From a virus: a stretch of 41,215 nt of DNA. The stretch is from positions 1 through 41,215 of the IMG/VR virus record IMGVR_UViG_3300036884_000017; one strand, 5' to 3'. The translations under genes and the position numbers were made by a program. Of this stretch, positions 33,622 to 40,755 are shown in pieces. Below the pieces are notes generated by a model. It searched no databases. It was not told the origin of the DNA and saw only the letters and a program-made list of their open reading frames with translations. Numbering within the stretch: position 1 is the stretch's first letter; every line of letters begins with the position of its first letter.

Positions 33622-33855
33622 TTATTTGGCTAGGTCTTCGCAAGTCACAATGGGAAGGTCAGGGCGCTTGGGGTGCAGCTTGGTAGTGAATTCCTCAATA
33701 CGAACCGCCATACGCACGTTAGGCGTGCGCTGGCCGTAGTTGCGGGCAAGGTGCATCAGGTACGCGGCAGATGTCTCGGCGTGGCGCGCGAGGCGTTCTG
33801 TCTCGTCAGGCGTCGCGGCAGCGAGCCATGCTTCTAATTTGCTGATAGTAGTCAT
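33622..33855 (-). CDS. Small Cro/YdaS-like regulator (tentative)
   Basis: A 77-aa protein, ATG at 33855 after GAAGGAACCAAA. The segment ETERLARHAETSAAYLMHLARNYGQRTPNVRMAVRIEEFT resembles the helix-turn-helix of small Cro- and YdaS-type repressors, with the usual pattern of a helix, an A-x-Y-L-x-x-L recognition helix and a partner helix. An in-frame extension of 39 codons to 33972 exists but has no good ribosome site. It is a candidate for binding the TTAGCAATTGCTAA operators. Confidence 0.65.
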   Translation of the reverse strand: MTTISKLEAWLAAATPDETERLARHAETSAAYLMHLARNYGQRTPNVRMAVRIEEFTTKLHPKRPDLPIVTCEDLAK

Positions 33856-34064
33856 TTTGGTTCCTTCGTAGCGGTAGGGGCGGTGACTTGTGGCGCGGGC
33901 TTGCCATGCACCAAAGGCTTGTCCTTCTAAGTCGTCATCGTACACAATGCTTTCCACTCCTTTATATTTCATCCACAGATAGACGCCGCAACGTTTTCCG
34001 GGCTATTTAGGCGGGATTGATGGGTTGTTTTCCGCCATTTACGGGGCCGAAGAGTAGTTGTGCG

Positions 34065-34394
34065 TCACTTGACGCACTCGCGCCCGCCGTTGTTCGCGGC
34101 AGGGTGGTCGATCAACCTGCCGAGCGCAGCACCTAGGGTCGAGAGCGCCGCAACCTGCTCGCCGTCGACAGCATTGGCCTCCTTGATGGCGCGGTCGGTC
34201 AGTTGGTTAGCGAGCGCACAGGCCGTGTAGGGGTCGAGCCGCAGCGTAACCTCCGACACCTGAATCTCACTCCCCTTCGTGTCCTCAATGGCACCGTTCA
34301 GGTTTCCCCGCCACCCACTCTTGATCGGTGGCCGCGCTTTCTTCGTTTCGTCGTTCGTTTCGTCGTTCGTTTCGTCGTTCGTTTCGTCGTTCAT
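34065..34394 (-). CDS. Hypothetical protein with DETN repeat, first ORF after attC-like site 1
   Basis: A 109-aa protein. Residues 3-18 are four copies of a DETN/DETK tetrapeptide from a 12-bp tandem repeat. The C-terminal 60 residues (IQVSEVTLRLDPYTACALANQLTDRAIKEANAV ... LGAALGRLID) look like a compact folded domain. Function unknown. The start has GGAAAGGACAAAGAC upstream, directly after an attC-like site, as expected for a gene cassette. No clear attC-like site follows it. The 209 bp from here to the regulator start hold no ORF I can support. Confidence 0.6.
   Translation of the reverse strand: MNDETNDETNDETNDETKKARPPIKSGWRGNLNGAIEDTKGSEIQVSEVTLRLDPYTACALANQLTDRAIKEANAVDGEQVAALSTLGAALGRLIDHPAANNGGRECVK
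34345..34392. repeat. 12-bp tandem repeat, four copies
   Basis: The unit GTTTCGTCGTTC is repeated four times without change. It encodes DETN on the minus strand at the extreme N-terminus of the 109-aa protein. Confidence 0.95.
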
Positions 34395-34419
34395 GTCTTT
34401 GTCCTTTCCGAGCCGTGAG

Positions 34420-34487
34420 GCCCAACACTTCAATCGAGGCGACCTGCCGCAAGAGGCGCGGCAGGCGCCTCATTTCGAACGTTAGCA
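34420..34487 (-). other. attC-like integron recombination site 1
   Basis: A 68-bp imperfect palindrome. Plus-strand layout: GCCCAAC (34420-34426), 15 nt, a 24-nt hairpin (CCTGCCGC/GCGGCAGG), 15 nt, GTTAGCA (34481-34487). The 15-nt arms pair through GAGGCG/CGCCTC and TTC..AA/TT..GAA with a small mismatch and one extra unpaired base. On the minus strand the end box is GTTGGGC, a perfect GTTRRRY. The 3' end of the 155-aa ORF runs into it, as in integron cassettes. Confidence 0.7.
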
Positions 34488-34897
34488 GGCATCACCAGTA
34501 CGCCGCGCATCCACGGTATTACCTCTACCGTCATGCCAAGAATTTCACGCCCATACCCGTACTCGGCGCGAAAGGAAAATGCCTGCGACGCCACAACTTC
34601 GCGCATCAACTCGGCATAGTCCTCCGCGCCGATCAGCAGCCGCGACGGCCGCATGTTGAAATACCTATCAATCCCCTCACGCTGCTTAAACAGCCGATCC
34701 ATGAAGGTTCGCCCATCAATCGCGTGGCGCTCTATCGTCACCGTCTCGCCGATGTAGAAGGCCCGCAGGCGGCGCAATACCCAAAAGCACGCCTTTTGCA
34801 GCCAGGGCGCCGGCCTATCCGTGCGAAGCTGGAACGCCTCTTTATTGTCAAAGCGCGTCAGTCGCTCGGTCATCGTCACAAACTCAACTATCTGCAT
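34430..34897 (-). CDS. Hypothetical cassette-type protein
   Basis: A 155-aa protein of unknown function. The fold seems mixed alpha/beta, with segments such as FYIGETVTIERHAIDGRTFMDRLF and MTVEVIPWMRGVLVMP. It starts 22 bp after the end box of attC-like site 2 with GAGGGGGCGAA as ribosome site. Its last 15 or so codons lie inside attC-like site 1. This layout (short leader, ORF, attC) is that of an integron gene cassette. Not recognised as a known resistance or toxin gene. Confidence 0.65.
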   Translation of the reverse strand: MQIVEFVTMTERLTRFDNKEAFQLRTDRPAPWLQKACFWVLRRLRAFYIGETVTIERHAIDGRTFMDRLFKQREGIDRYFNMRPSRLLIGAEDYAELMREVVASQAFSFRAEYGYGREILGMTVEVIPWMRGVLVMPANVRNEAPAAPLAAGRLD

Positions 34898-34909
34898 TTC
34901 GCCCCCTCG

Positions 34910-35344
34910 TTATATGCCTGCTAACTTTTCATTCCACCGCTGCGCGACCGGACGGCTTCGCCGCTGGTTAAAAACGGCGTTAGGGGCCTTCTGGTGTTCC
35001 CATGCGTACTCGGCCAACAGTTCCCGCTGGTCTTCCCACGGCTGCGTGCAGTAGCCGAGGTCGTCGAGCGAAAAGGCAATGTCCGCGCACCGTTCACACA
35101 GGTAATGCGGCGCCCTCGGAACCTCGCCGTCTTCGCCGTAGATGCGAACCTCGACATCAGTCTCCGGCACCTTGAACCGGGGAACCTCGGCGCACGTCGC
35201 GCCGACATCGATCTTCTCGCCGCAGCTACAGCACTTCCGGGGGCGCTTTGTCTCCAGCGTGGTGTAGTCCTTCGCGTCATACCAGATCGTCATTCCAGGT
35301 TCCCAATCAGGTTCCCAATCGCCGCAACTACAGGTCAGTCCCAT
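34910..35344 (-). CDS. Cysteine-rich zinc-binding cassette-type protein
   Basis: A 144-aa protein with several Cys pairs: CSC at 5-7, CCSC about 38-41, and CERC about 78-81, followed by the conserved-looking YCTQPWEDQRELLAEYAWEH. It probably binds zinc. Its function is unknown. The start follows GGAAAGGGCTGAC just downstream of the third attC-like box. The ORF end (RRSRPVAQRWNEKLAGI) is coded within attC-like site 2, as for many integron cassettes. Confidence 0.7.
   Translation of the reverse strand: MGLTCSCGDWEPDWEPGMTIWYDAKDYTTLETKRPRKCCSCGEKIDVGATCAEVPRFKVPETDVEVRIYGEDGEVPRAPHYLCERCADIAFSLDDLGYCTQPWEDQRELLAEYAWEHQKAPNAVFNQRRSRPVAQRWNEKLAGI
34919..34985 (-). other. attC-like integron recombination site 2
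   Basis: A 67-bp site with the same plan as site 1. It has TGCTAAC (34919-34925), 15 nt, 23 nt with a GGC-TTCG-GCC-type hairpin, 15 nt (CTGGTTAAAAACGGC), and GTTAGGG (34979-34985). Arm pairing is weaker than in site 1, but box order and spacing are identical. Confidence 0.6.
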
Positions 35345-35345
35345 G

Positions 35346-36155
35346 TCAGCCCTTTCCGGGGCGCACGGCCCCTAACACCACGGTCGAGGAGGACGCTTCG
35401 CCGGCAAGCCGGCTCGCGCCCCTCACTTCGCCGGCAAGCCGGCTCGCGCCCCTCACCTCGCCTTTATACGTCTCGGCAATCGCTGTCAGCGCCGCCCGTA
35501 GTTGCCACCCTAAAAACTCGGTATAGGCCGGAGGTATTGCCTCGCTCAGTTCTCCGAGCGTCATCCAGTCAATCCCGAGTGCCTTTGAAGCGGCGGCTTT
35601 GTGCCCGCCGTCCCATACATCCTTTGTCCCGCGCCCGCCGTGCTTTGAGCTTCGGTTTCTTGCGTGCCCGCCATACACCCCGATTACAGGGCGTTCCGTG
35701 TGCCTGCATTGCGGCGGCGCAACCTGGAAACTCGTTTCAAAAAGCCTGTGCCTTTGCAGGTCGTGACCTTGCGCGCCAAGGTCAAACATCGTGCCGCACA
35801 ACAGCACGGGGCTTTGCATCTCGCCCGCTGCGGCTTCCACGTTCTCAATCACCCACGGCAGCCCAGTCGCTTGCAGCAATTCCCGCGTTTGCCCAATAAG
35901 GCGCGGCGCACCTTTCGCGCTCGGTGCGTGCCGCATGGTTGTGTAGCCCTGGCACGGTGGCGAGGCGTGCACCGCGTCAAAGTTCTCCGCTATCCATGCC
36001 GGGTCAAGCGTCAGAGCGTCAGCTACAATCACCGCATGGGGGTTGTTCTGGTGGCGCACAACATCAACGCCGGTAATCTCAAACCCAGCGCGTGCGTAGC
36101 CCATCCCGGCGCCGCCAGCGCAGCAAAACAAATCGAGCAGTCTCGGTTTCTTCAT
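35346..36155 (-). CDS. DNA (cytosine-5) methyltransferase, orphan
   Basis: A 269-aa C5 methyltransferase that transfers methyl groups to cytosine, probably to shield phage DNA from restriction. Motif I is LLDLFCCAGGAG (6-17), the catalytic motif IV is ASPPCQG with Cys68, motif VI is ENV (104-106) and motif VIII is QRHRLFE (134-140). No restriction enzyme gene is near. I chose the ATG at 36155, which has GAGGAGCAAGAAG before it. An ATG at 36170 lacks a ribosome site. The last 35 residues come from a 30-bp duplication and attC-like DNA. The target site cannot be read from sequence. Confidence 0.9.
   Translation of the reverse strand: MKKPRLLDLFCCAGGAGMGYARAGFEITGVDVVRHQNNPHAVIVADALTLDPAWIAENFDAVHASPPCQGYTTMRHAPSAKGAPRLIGQTRELLQATGLPWVIENVEAAAGEMQSPVLLCGTMFDLGAQGHDLQRHRLFETSFQVAPPQCRHTERPVIGVYGGHARNRSSKHGGRGTKDVWDGGHKAAASKALGIDWMTLGELSEAIPPAYTEFLGWQLRAALTAIAETYKGEVRGASRLAGEVRGASRLAGEASSSTVVLGAVRPGKG
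35370..35391 (-). other. attC-like site 3, half next to the methyltransferase 3' end
   Basis: CCCTAAC (35370-35376) plus 15 nt (ACCACGGTCGAGGAG). It matches the left part of sites 1 and 2 in order and spacing, including the TCGAGG core of site 1. No GTTRRRY-type box follows within normal attC length. The missing half seems to lie at 36163-36184. Confidence 0.55.
35396..35455. repeat. 30-bp tandem duplication in the methyltransferase C-terminus
   Basis: Two identical 30-bp copies (35396-35425 and 35426-35455), each with the palindrome GCCGGCAAGCCGGC. It keeps frame and adds one copy of GASRLAGEVR to the protein tail. Confidence 0.95.
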
Positions 36156-36162
36156 CTTCTTG

Positions 36163-36184
36163 CTCCTCATGTCACACGTTAGCC
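36163..36184 (-). other. attC-like site 3, half next to the methyltransferase 5' end
   Basis: Fifteen bases (CTCCTCATGTCACAC, 36163-36177) followed by GTTAGCC (36178-36184). The opening CTCCTC is complementary to the GAGGAG end of the half-site at 35386-35391. The plan resembles the right side of site 1 (CGCCTCATTTCGAAC then GTTAGCA). Confidence 0.5.
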
Positions 36185-36210
36185 CACTGCATCATCACGG
36201 TCATGTGCAG

Positions 36211-36239
36211 ATACTAGCAATTGCTAATTCCTAAAGCAA
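36211..36239 (-). promoter_or_regulatory. Leftward promoter of the methyltransferase block, with two operators
   Basis: On the minus strand, TTGCTT (36239-36234) and TAGTAT (36216-36211) are 17 bp apart. The palindrome TAGCAATTGCTA (36215-36226) overlaps the -10, and a second copy (36235-36246) overlaps the -35. The arrangement suggests repressor control. Confidence 0.65.
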
Positions 36240-36284
36240 TTGCTAATTCCTGATAGGTCAGTAGCGAACCATAAGAAAGTCTGA

Positions 36285-36314
36285 TTGTTATTCGTCATTA
36301 GCAATAGCTACAAT
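36285..36314 (+). promoter_or_regulatory. Rightward early promoter with operator in the spacer
   Basis: TTGTTA (36285-36290) and TACAAT (36309-36314) are 18 bp apart on the plus strand. TTAGCAATAGCTA (36298-36310), a variant of the palindrome, lies in the spacer up to the -10. It would drive the small ORFs from 36350 onward. Confidence 0.65.
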
Positions 36315-36349
36315 GGCGACTCACTAGAAACTTTTAAGGAGCAAGCGAT

Positions 36350-36505
36350 ATGACCAACCGAATAGCCGCCGCGCTGCGTTTTCTTAACTCGCGCATTCGG
36401 GAGGGTAAAGAGTATCCCGACGCTGAATGGTTGACGCAGCAGTTCTTTAAGCTTCGCAATGACGAAGTGCTAGCGCTGCACAACGAATACGACCGGCAAG
36501 ACTAG
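36350..36505 (+). CDS. Small early hypothetical protein, 51 aa
   Basis: A 51-aa ORF after AAGGAGCAAGCGAT, the first gene of the rightward block. It is charged and helical (ALRFLNSRIREGKEYPDAEWLTQQFFKL). Not recognised. As the earliest rightward gene, it may act on the host or on gene control, but nothing in the sequence shows how. Confidence 0.65.
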   Translation: MTNRIAAALRFLNSRIREGKEYPDAEWLTQQFFKLRNDEVLALHNEYDRQD

Positions 36506-36508
36506 CAA

Positions 36509-36661
36509 ATGTTCACCCTTGCTCTCGAAGACCTCGCCGCGTACCCCGAACCGCGCTGGGTAGTTCGCTACTTCGGGCGGTATATTCTGAGCTTCGAGAG
36601 CAAAGAGGAAGCGAGCGAGTACTGCGCTAATCAAGGAGAACGTCATGCAATTCACAGGTAG
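36509..36661 (+). CDS. Small early hypothetical protein, 50 aa
   Basis: A 50-aa ORF starting 3 bp after the previous stop, with weak ribosome site. It has a Trp/Tyr-rich beta-like middle (RWVVRYFGRYILSFESKEEASEYC), a pattern seen in small phage proteins. It overlaps the next start by 17 bp. No known family. Confidence 0.55.
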   Translation: MFTLALEDLAAYPEPRWVVRYFGRYILSFESKEEASEYCANQGERHAIHR

Positions 36662-36836
36662 ATACTTGCAGCTAGTGCGTGAAGCGCTAGACCTCGCACA
36701 CGCGGAGCTACACAACCAGATTGCGACATGCTCCGACGTTTTTCTCTACGAGTTTGATATTCTTGAATGCGAGGCGCAGCAGCGCGAACTCGCGGAGCCA
36801 ATGGTGCGGATCGACAAGCTAATAGCAACTCGCTAA
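36645..36836 (+). CDS. Small early hypothetical protein, 63 aa
   Basis: A 63-aa helical protein with AAGGAGAACGTC as ribosome site. Sequence segments such as YLQLVREALDLAHAELHNQIATC and EFDILECEAQQRELAEPM suggest two amphipathic helices. Function unknown. Last gene before an internal promoter-like site. Confidence 0.6.
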   Translation: MQFTGRYLQLVREALDLAHAELHNQIATCSDVFLYEFDILECEAQQRELAEPMVRIDKLIATR

Positions 36837-36867
36837 ACCATCAGAAAATATTACCATCTAGCTAGCA

Positions 36868-36884
36868 TTAGCAACTGCTAGTAT
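36868..36884 (+). promoter_or_regulatory. Operator-like palindrome with -10 upstream of the Ala-rich gene
   Basis: TTAGCAACTGCTAG (36868-36881) overlaps TAGTAT (36879-36884), repeating the design of the other operator sites. No good -35 is visible, so a weak or activated promoter is possible. The next gene starts at 36910. Confidence 0.5.
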
Positions 36885-36909
36885 CCACAACCTCACAAGG
36901 GGGTAGCAA

Positions 36910-37599
<690 letters not shown>

Positions 37600-37623
37600 C
37601 ACAACCACAAAGGAGTATCACAA

Positions 37624-38040
37624 ATGGGTATCGAAGAACGCCTCGCCGAAAACACCGCCGCGCTGAAAGAACTCGCCGCCGCGCTCGCCACCGCTAACCA
37701 AGTCAATGCCCGCCTCTTGGCGGGGGGCGACGCGGGAAACGCCAAGGCGAAGCCCGAAGCTGCCAAGACGGAGAAGCCTGCGGATACCCCACCTACTGCC
37801 AAGGAAACCGCTGCGCCCGAGCCGAAGGCCGAGAACTCCGCTCCGGCTGTCGATCCTGACGCGCTCAAGAAAGAATTTTTAGCGCTGGGCAACAACGACA
37901 TGCCGGCGATGCAAGCCATCCTCAAGGAATTCAACGTCGAACGCCTCTCGCAAGTCAAGGACGAGGACAAGCCGGCGCTGTATAAGAAACTCGTCGCCGC
38001 TCAACGCCGCGGCCTGATCCATAATGCGCCCGCATCTTAA
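37624..38040 (+). CDS. Hypothetical protein with acidic-lysine linker
   Basis: A 138-aa protein, ribosome site AAAGGAGTATCACAA. An N-terminal helix (RLAENTAALKELAAALATANQVNARLL) is followed by a Lys/Ala/Pro/Glu-rich linker. A C-terminal 55-residue helical domain ends it (LKKEFLALGNNDMPAMQAILKEFNVERLSQVKDED). Similar tails occur in phage proteins encoded beside DUF2800/DUF2815 genes. Probably an adaptor in replication or recombination, by position. Confidence 0.7.
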   Translation: MGIEERLAENTAALKELAAALATANQVNARLLAGGDAGNAKAKPEAAKTEKPADTPPTAKETAAPEPKAENSAPAVDPDALKKEFLALGNNDMPAMQAILKEFNVERLSQVKDEDKPALYKKLVAAQRRGLIHNAPAS

Positions 38041-38050
38041 AGTGATTCAC

Positions 38051-38122
38051 ATGGCAGTAGTCACGGCTTGCCAGATCATCGGCAGGGCGTGGCGCATTCG
38101 GCAGGCATCTCGTAACTTTTAA
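38051..38122 (+). CDS. Possible 23-aa micro-ORF
   Basis: An ATG-started ORF fills most of the 94-bp gap before the DUF2800 gene. The product (MAVVTACQIIGRAWRIRQAS...) has no strong ribosome site and no recognised match. It may be chance. Confidence 0.25.
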   Translation: MAVVTACQIIGRAWRIRQASRNF

Positions 38123-38134
38123 GGGAGCAACAAT

Positions 38135-39430
38135 ATGGCAAATGGACATGCGCGCGTCGCGCCTTCCAAGCTAACGCAACGCCTCGCCTGTATCGGCAGT
38201 CTCGCGATGGAGGAAGGCATGCAAGACACCAGCAGCGAGGCAGCAGATGAGGGCACGGCGGCACATTTCCTGGCCGCTACGTGCTTGAACAGCAACCAAG
38301 ACCCGGCAGCTTGGGTGAAGGGCTGGATTGGCGTAACGCCCGAGGGTCGCGCATATTTCCGTGCGGGTAACGTCGACGTCAAAGATCGGTACTTCGAGGT
38401 TGATCCCGAGATGGTTGCCGCCGTGCGCAAGTACGTGCAATTCGTGGAGCACGCGGCCAAGGGCGGCGATCTGTATGTGGAGCAGCCCTTGCCGATTGAC
38501 CATCTGACCGGCGAGGACGGCGCAACAGGTACGGGCGATGCCATCATCCTCGCACCGCGTATTCTCAAAGTGGTGGATTTGAAGTACGGCGCGGGTAACG
38601 AGGTATTCGCCTTAGACAACGATCAGCTTCTATCCTACGGCAGCGGGGCGCTGCGCAAGTTCGGCATGCTGGACGACTTCGAGGAGTTGCACCTTACCAT
38701 CCATCAGCCGCGCATCAAGAGCGAGCCGGATACTTGGGTGCTCACCGTCGCGCAGTTGCGCGAATGGGAAGCCAAGGTACAAGCTATCACGCCGTCTATC
38801 TGGCTTGCCTACGAGCATCGGGCGAACTGGATCAACGAGAAGCGCGAAGCGGCGCTGTCGTACCTCACCGTGGGCGACCATTGCCGGTATTGCCTCGCCA
38901 AAGCAAAACCTTGCCCGAAGTATGACGCTTTCGTACTGGAAGCTATCGGCGTCGAGGACTTTGCCGACGTGCGGCACGACGAGGTATCGGCTATCCCCGA
39001 GGAGCCTACCGAACTCGCGGCAAAAATGGCGGCGTGCAGCCTGATTGAAGTCTGGATCAAAGCTGTGCGCGCCAAGGTCGAGGCCGAACTGTTCGCAGGT
39101 AAAGAGGTGCCGGGCTACAAGGTCGTGCGAGGCAAGCAAGGCAATCGCGCCTGGAAGGATGCCGCCGCCGCCGAAGTGATGCTCAAGTCTTTCCGCCTCA
39201 AGCAGGAACAGATGTACGATTTTTCGCTGATATCGCCGACGACTGCTGAAAAGCTATTCGAGGCGGAAACCATCGGCAAGAAGCAGTACCCGAAGCTATT
39301 GCCGCTAATCGTGCGCGCTGAAGGCAAAGCCAGCGTCGCGCCGGCAAGCGACAAGCGCCCTGCAATCGCGCTTGGTGCAACGGTGGAAGACTTCGACGTG
39401 AAGACGCCGAGCGCGGAGGATTTGCTGTGA
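38135..39430 (+). CDS. DUF2800 family nuclease-like protein
   Basis: A 431-aa protein of the phage DUF2800 family, related to Cas4/RecB-type PD-(D/E)xK nucleases. Family segments are HARVAPSKLTQRLACIGS, ADEGTAAHFLAATC, TGTGDAIILAPRILKVVDLKYGAGNEV, and the C-terminal cysteine cluster CRYCLAKAKPCPKY, which may hold an iron-sulfur cluster. The D-x-K pair (VVDLK) is the candidate active site. It stands before the DUF2815 protein, a common phage pair involved in recombination or replication. The start has AAGGGAGCAACAAT upstream. Confidence 0.9.
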   Translation: MANGHARVAPSKLTQRLACIGSLAMEEGMQDTSSEAADEGTAAHFLAATCLNSNQDPAAWVKGWIGVTPEGRAYFRAGNVDVKDRYFEVDPEMVAAVRKYVQFVEHAAKGGDLYVEQPLPIDHLTGEDGATGTGDAIILAPRILKVVDLKYGAGNEVFALDNDQLLSYGSGALRKFGMLDDFEELHLTIHQPRIKSEPDTWVLTVAQLREWEAKVQAITPSIWLAYEHRANWINEKREAALSYLTVGDHCRYCLAKAKPCPKYDAFVLEAIGVEDFADVRHDEVSAIPEEPTELAAKMAACSLIEVWIKAVRAKVEAELFAGKEVPGYKVVRGKQGNRAWKDAAAAEVMLKSFRLKQEQMYDFSLISPTTAEKLFEAETIGKKQYPKLLPLIVRAEGKASVAPASDKRPAIALGATVEDFDVKTPSAEDLL

Positions 39431-39627
39431 ACGTCCGACGCGTCAAGTCAACCGCTATCAAGACCGAGCCGCGAGGCTTTACCCAAGTCGCAGGGCTACT
39501 CCCCGCCGAAGTTCGCAACGCGCTCGTAGCGGCTTCGCAGATCAAACAACCTATGGCCCGCGTTTGCGAAGTCAATCGGGTTATCGAGCGCGCCAAAGAG
39601 CAATTCCCATCCATGTTCAAGGAGTAA
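39427..39627 (+). CDS. Small hypothetical protein between DUF2800 and DUF2815
   Basis: A 66-aa protein with a GTG start overlapping the DUF2800 stop (GTGA). It is basic at the N-terminus and helical later (PAEVRNALVAASQIKQPMARVCEVNRVIERAKEQF). Not recognised. Translational coupling suggests a partner role. Confidence 0.65.
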   Translation: MNVRRVKSTAIKTEPRGFTQVAGLLPAEVRNALVAASQIKQPMARVCEVNRVIERAKEQFPSMFKE

Positions 39628-39633
39628 TGACAA

Positions 39634-40269
39634 ATGAAACTCAAAGCCGTTAATGTTCGCGTCACGTTCGCACACGGTATGTTCAAGGCGACCGCGTTGG
39701 AGGATGGCCAGCAAGCCAAGTTCGGCGCGGACTTCATCTACAACAAAAATACCAAGCTGTTCCAGATCATGCCCGATAAGACGGCCAAGCCGATTACGAT
39801 GGCCGAAGCGATGCTCGCCGTTGCGGGCGAAACCTGGAAGGGCAAGGGCAAGGAAATGCTCGAAGACCTGGAAGCCAGCAAGAAGTGCTACCGCAACGGC
39901 AATCGCCGCATCAACAAGAGCGGCGAGGTGTACGAAGGCTACGAAGATTCGTGGTACGTCACGGCCAAGTCGCCAACTCGCCCGACGCTGTTCCACAACG
40001 CCGCCAACGGCAAGATACCGCTGACGGAAGCCGATGGCGTGATCTACTCGGGCTGCTACGTCGATGTCATCTTCGATCTGTATGGCAATTCGCAGCCGAA
40101 GAAGAAGGGCGTATTCGCTGGCCTCAAGGGCGTGCAGTTCCGCGAGGATGGCGACGCATTCAGTGGCGGCGCCCCCGTCACGGCTGACGACTTCGGCGAC
40201 ATTGCCGAAGGCGGCGCGGCTGACGACTTCGGCGACATTGCCAAAGGCGGCGCGGCGGATTTGCTGTAA
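39634..40269 (+). CDS. DUF2815 family protein, probable ssDNA-binding protein
   Basis: A 211-aa protein of the DUF2815 family, proteins thought to bind single-stranded DNA. Typical segments are KAVNVRVTFAHGMFKAT, KFGADFIYNKNT, CYRNGNRRINKSGEVYEGYEDSWYVTA, IYSGCYVDVIFDLYG and GVFAGLKGVQFREDGDAFSGG. The acidic tail (DDFGDIAEGGAADDFGDIAKGGAADLL-type) resembles SSB tails used to recruit partners. It contains a 36-bp duplication. The ribosome site is AAGGAGTAATGACAA. Confidence 0.87.
   Translation: MKLKAVNVRVTFAHGMFKATALEDGQQAKFGADFIYNKNTKLFQIMPDKTAKPITMAEAMLAVAGETWKGKGKEMLEDLEASKKCYRNGNRRINKSGEVYEGYEDSWYVTAKSPTRPTLFHNAANGKIPLTEADGVIYSGCYVDVIFDLYGNSQPKKKGVFAGLKGVQFREDGDAFSGGAPVTADDFGDIAEGGAADDFGDIAKGGAADLL
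40183..40254. repeat. 36-bp tandem duplication in the DUF2815 acidic tail
   Basis: Two 36-bp copies (40183-40218 and 40219-40254) differ at one base (GAA versus AAA). They double the ADDFGDIAEGGA motif of the tail. Confidence 0.95.
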
Positions 40270-40490
40270 TGGCTCTCGTCATCGTTCATATCCAAGATGA
40301 CGAGGCCAAGGGCGTAGCGGTTCATGTGTATGGCGAACCGCTACCCCAAACACTCGCCGGCTTGCCGCCCGAGCACTTCACCCCCGCGCAACGACTCGGC
40401 GCTATCGTGCTCAACGCTATCAGCGAGGAGATGGAACAAGCCGCGCCGAAGATTTTGGTAGCGGGCGCCGACGAAATGCCGTACAACTAA
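40269..40490 (+). CDS. Small hypothetical protein
   Basis: A 73-aa protein with ATG overlapping the DUF2815 stop (TAATG). The first 25 residues look like a beta strand pair (ALVIVHIQDDEAKGVAVHVYG). The rest is helical (FTPAQRLGAIVLNAISEEMEQ). Not recognised. Confidence 0.65.
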   Translation: MALVIVHIQDDEAKGVAVHVYGEPLPQTLAGLPPEHFTPAQRLGAIVLNAISEEMEQAAPKILVAGADEMPYN

Positions 40491-40501
40491 GGAGCAACGC
40501 C

Positions 40502-40723
40502 ATGAAGTTCGACAACCTCAAGCAACAACGCGAAAAGCTTGGCCTCAACCAGCACGACTTTTGGGCGCGCGTGAAGGTTACGCAGTCTGGAGGCTCGCGC
40601 TACGAGAACTCGCGCAATATCCCCGGGGCAGTGCAGCAACTCTTGACCATCGCTTACGGCACGCAGAAAGAAGCCGACGCGATTACCAAGAAGCTGCGCC
40701 TGCCCGCAAGCGACTTGCTTTAA
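40502..40723 (+). CDS. XRE/Cro-like helix-turn-helix regulator
   Basis: A 73-aa protein with a Cro/XRE-type helix-turn-helix near residues 4-40 (LKQQREKLGLNQHDFWARVKVTQSGGSRYENSRNIP). It differs from typical XRE domains in having WARVKVTQSGGSRYE as the recognition region, but the YE-xx-R-xIP end is characteristic. Ribosome site AAGGAGCAACGCC. It is a candidate repressor for the palindromic operators near the early promoters. A terminator follows. Confidence 0.78.
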   Translation: MKFDNLKQQREKLGLNQHDFWARVKVTQSGGSRYENSRNIPGAVQQLLTIAYGTQKEADAITKKLRLPASDLL

Positions 40724-40730
40724 TATCAGG

Positions 40731-40755
40731 GCATCCTCGCGAGAGGGTGCTTTGT
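40731..40755 (+). terminator. Likely Rho-independent terminator after the XRE gene
   Basis: GCATCCTC-GCGA-GAGGGTGC (40731-40750) forms an 8-bp stem with one wobble and a 4-nt loop, followed by TTTGT. It lies 8 bp after the regulator stop. Confidence 0.7.

Noticed and set aside
33856-34064. A further attC-like site after the 109-aa ORF
   Set aside because: There are AAC and GTTG boxes and a TGCGTCA/TGACGCA hairpin, but the 15-nt spacing and arm pairing of the other sites are absent.
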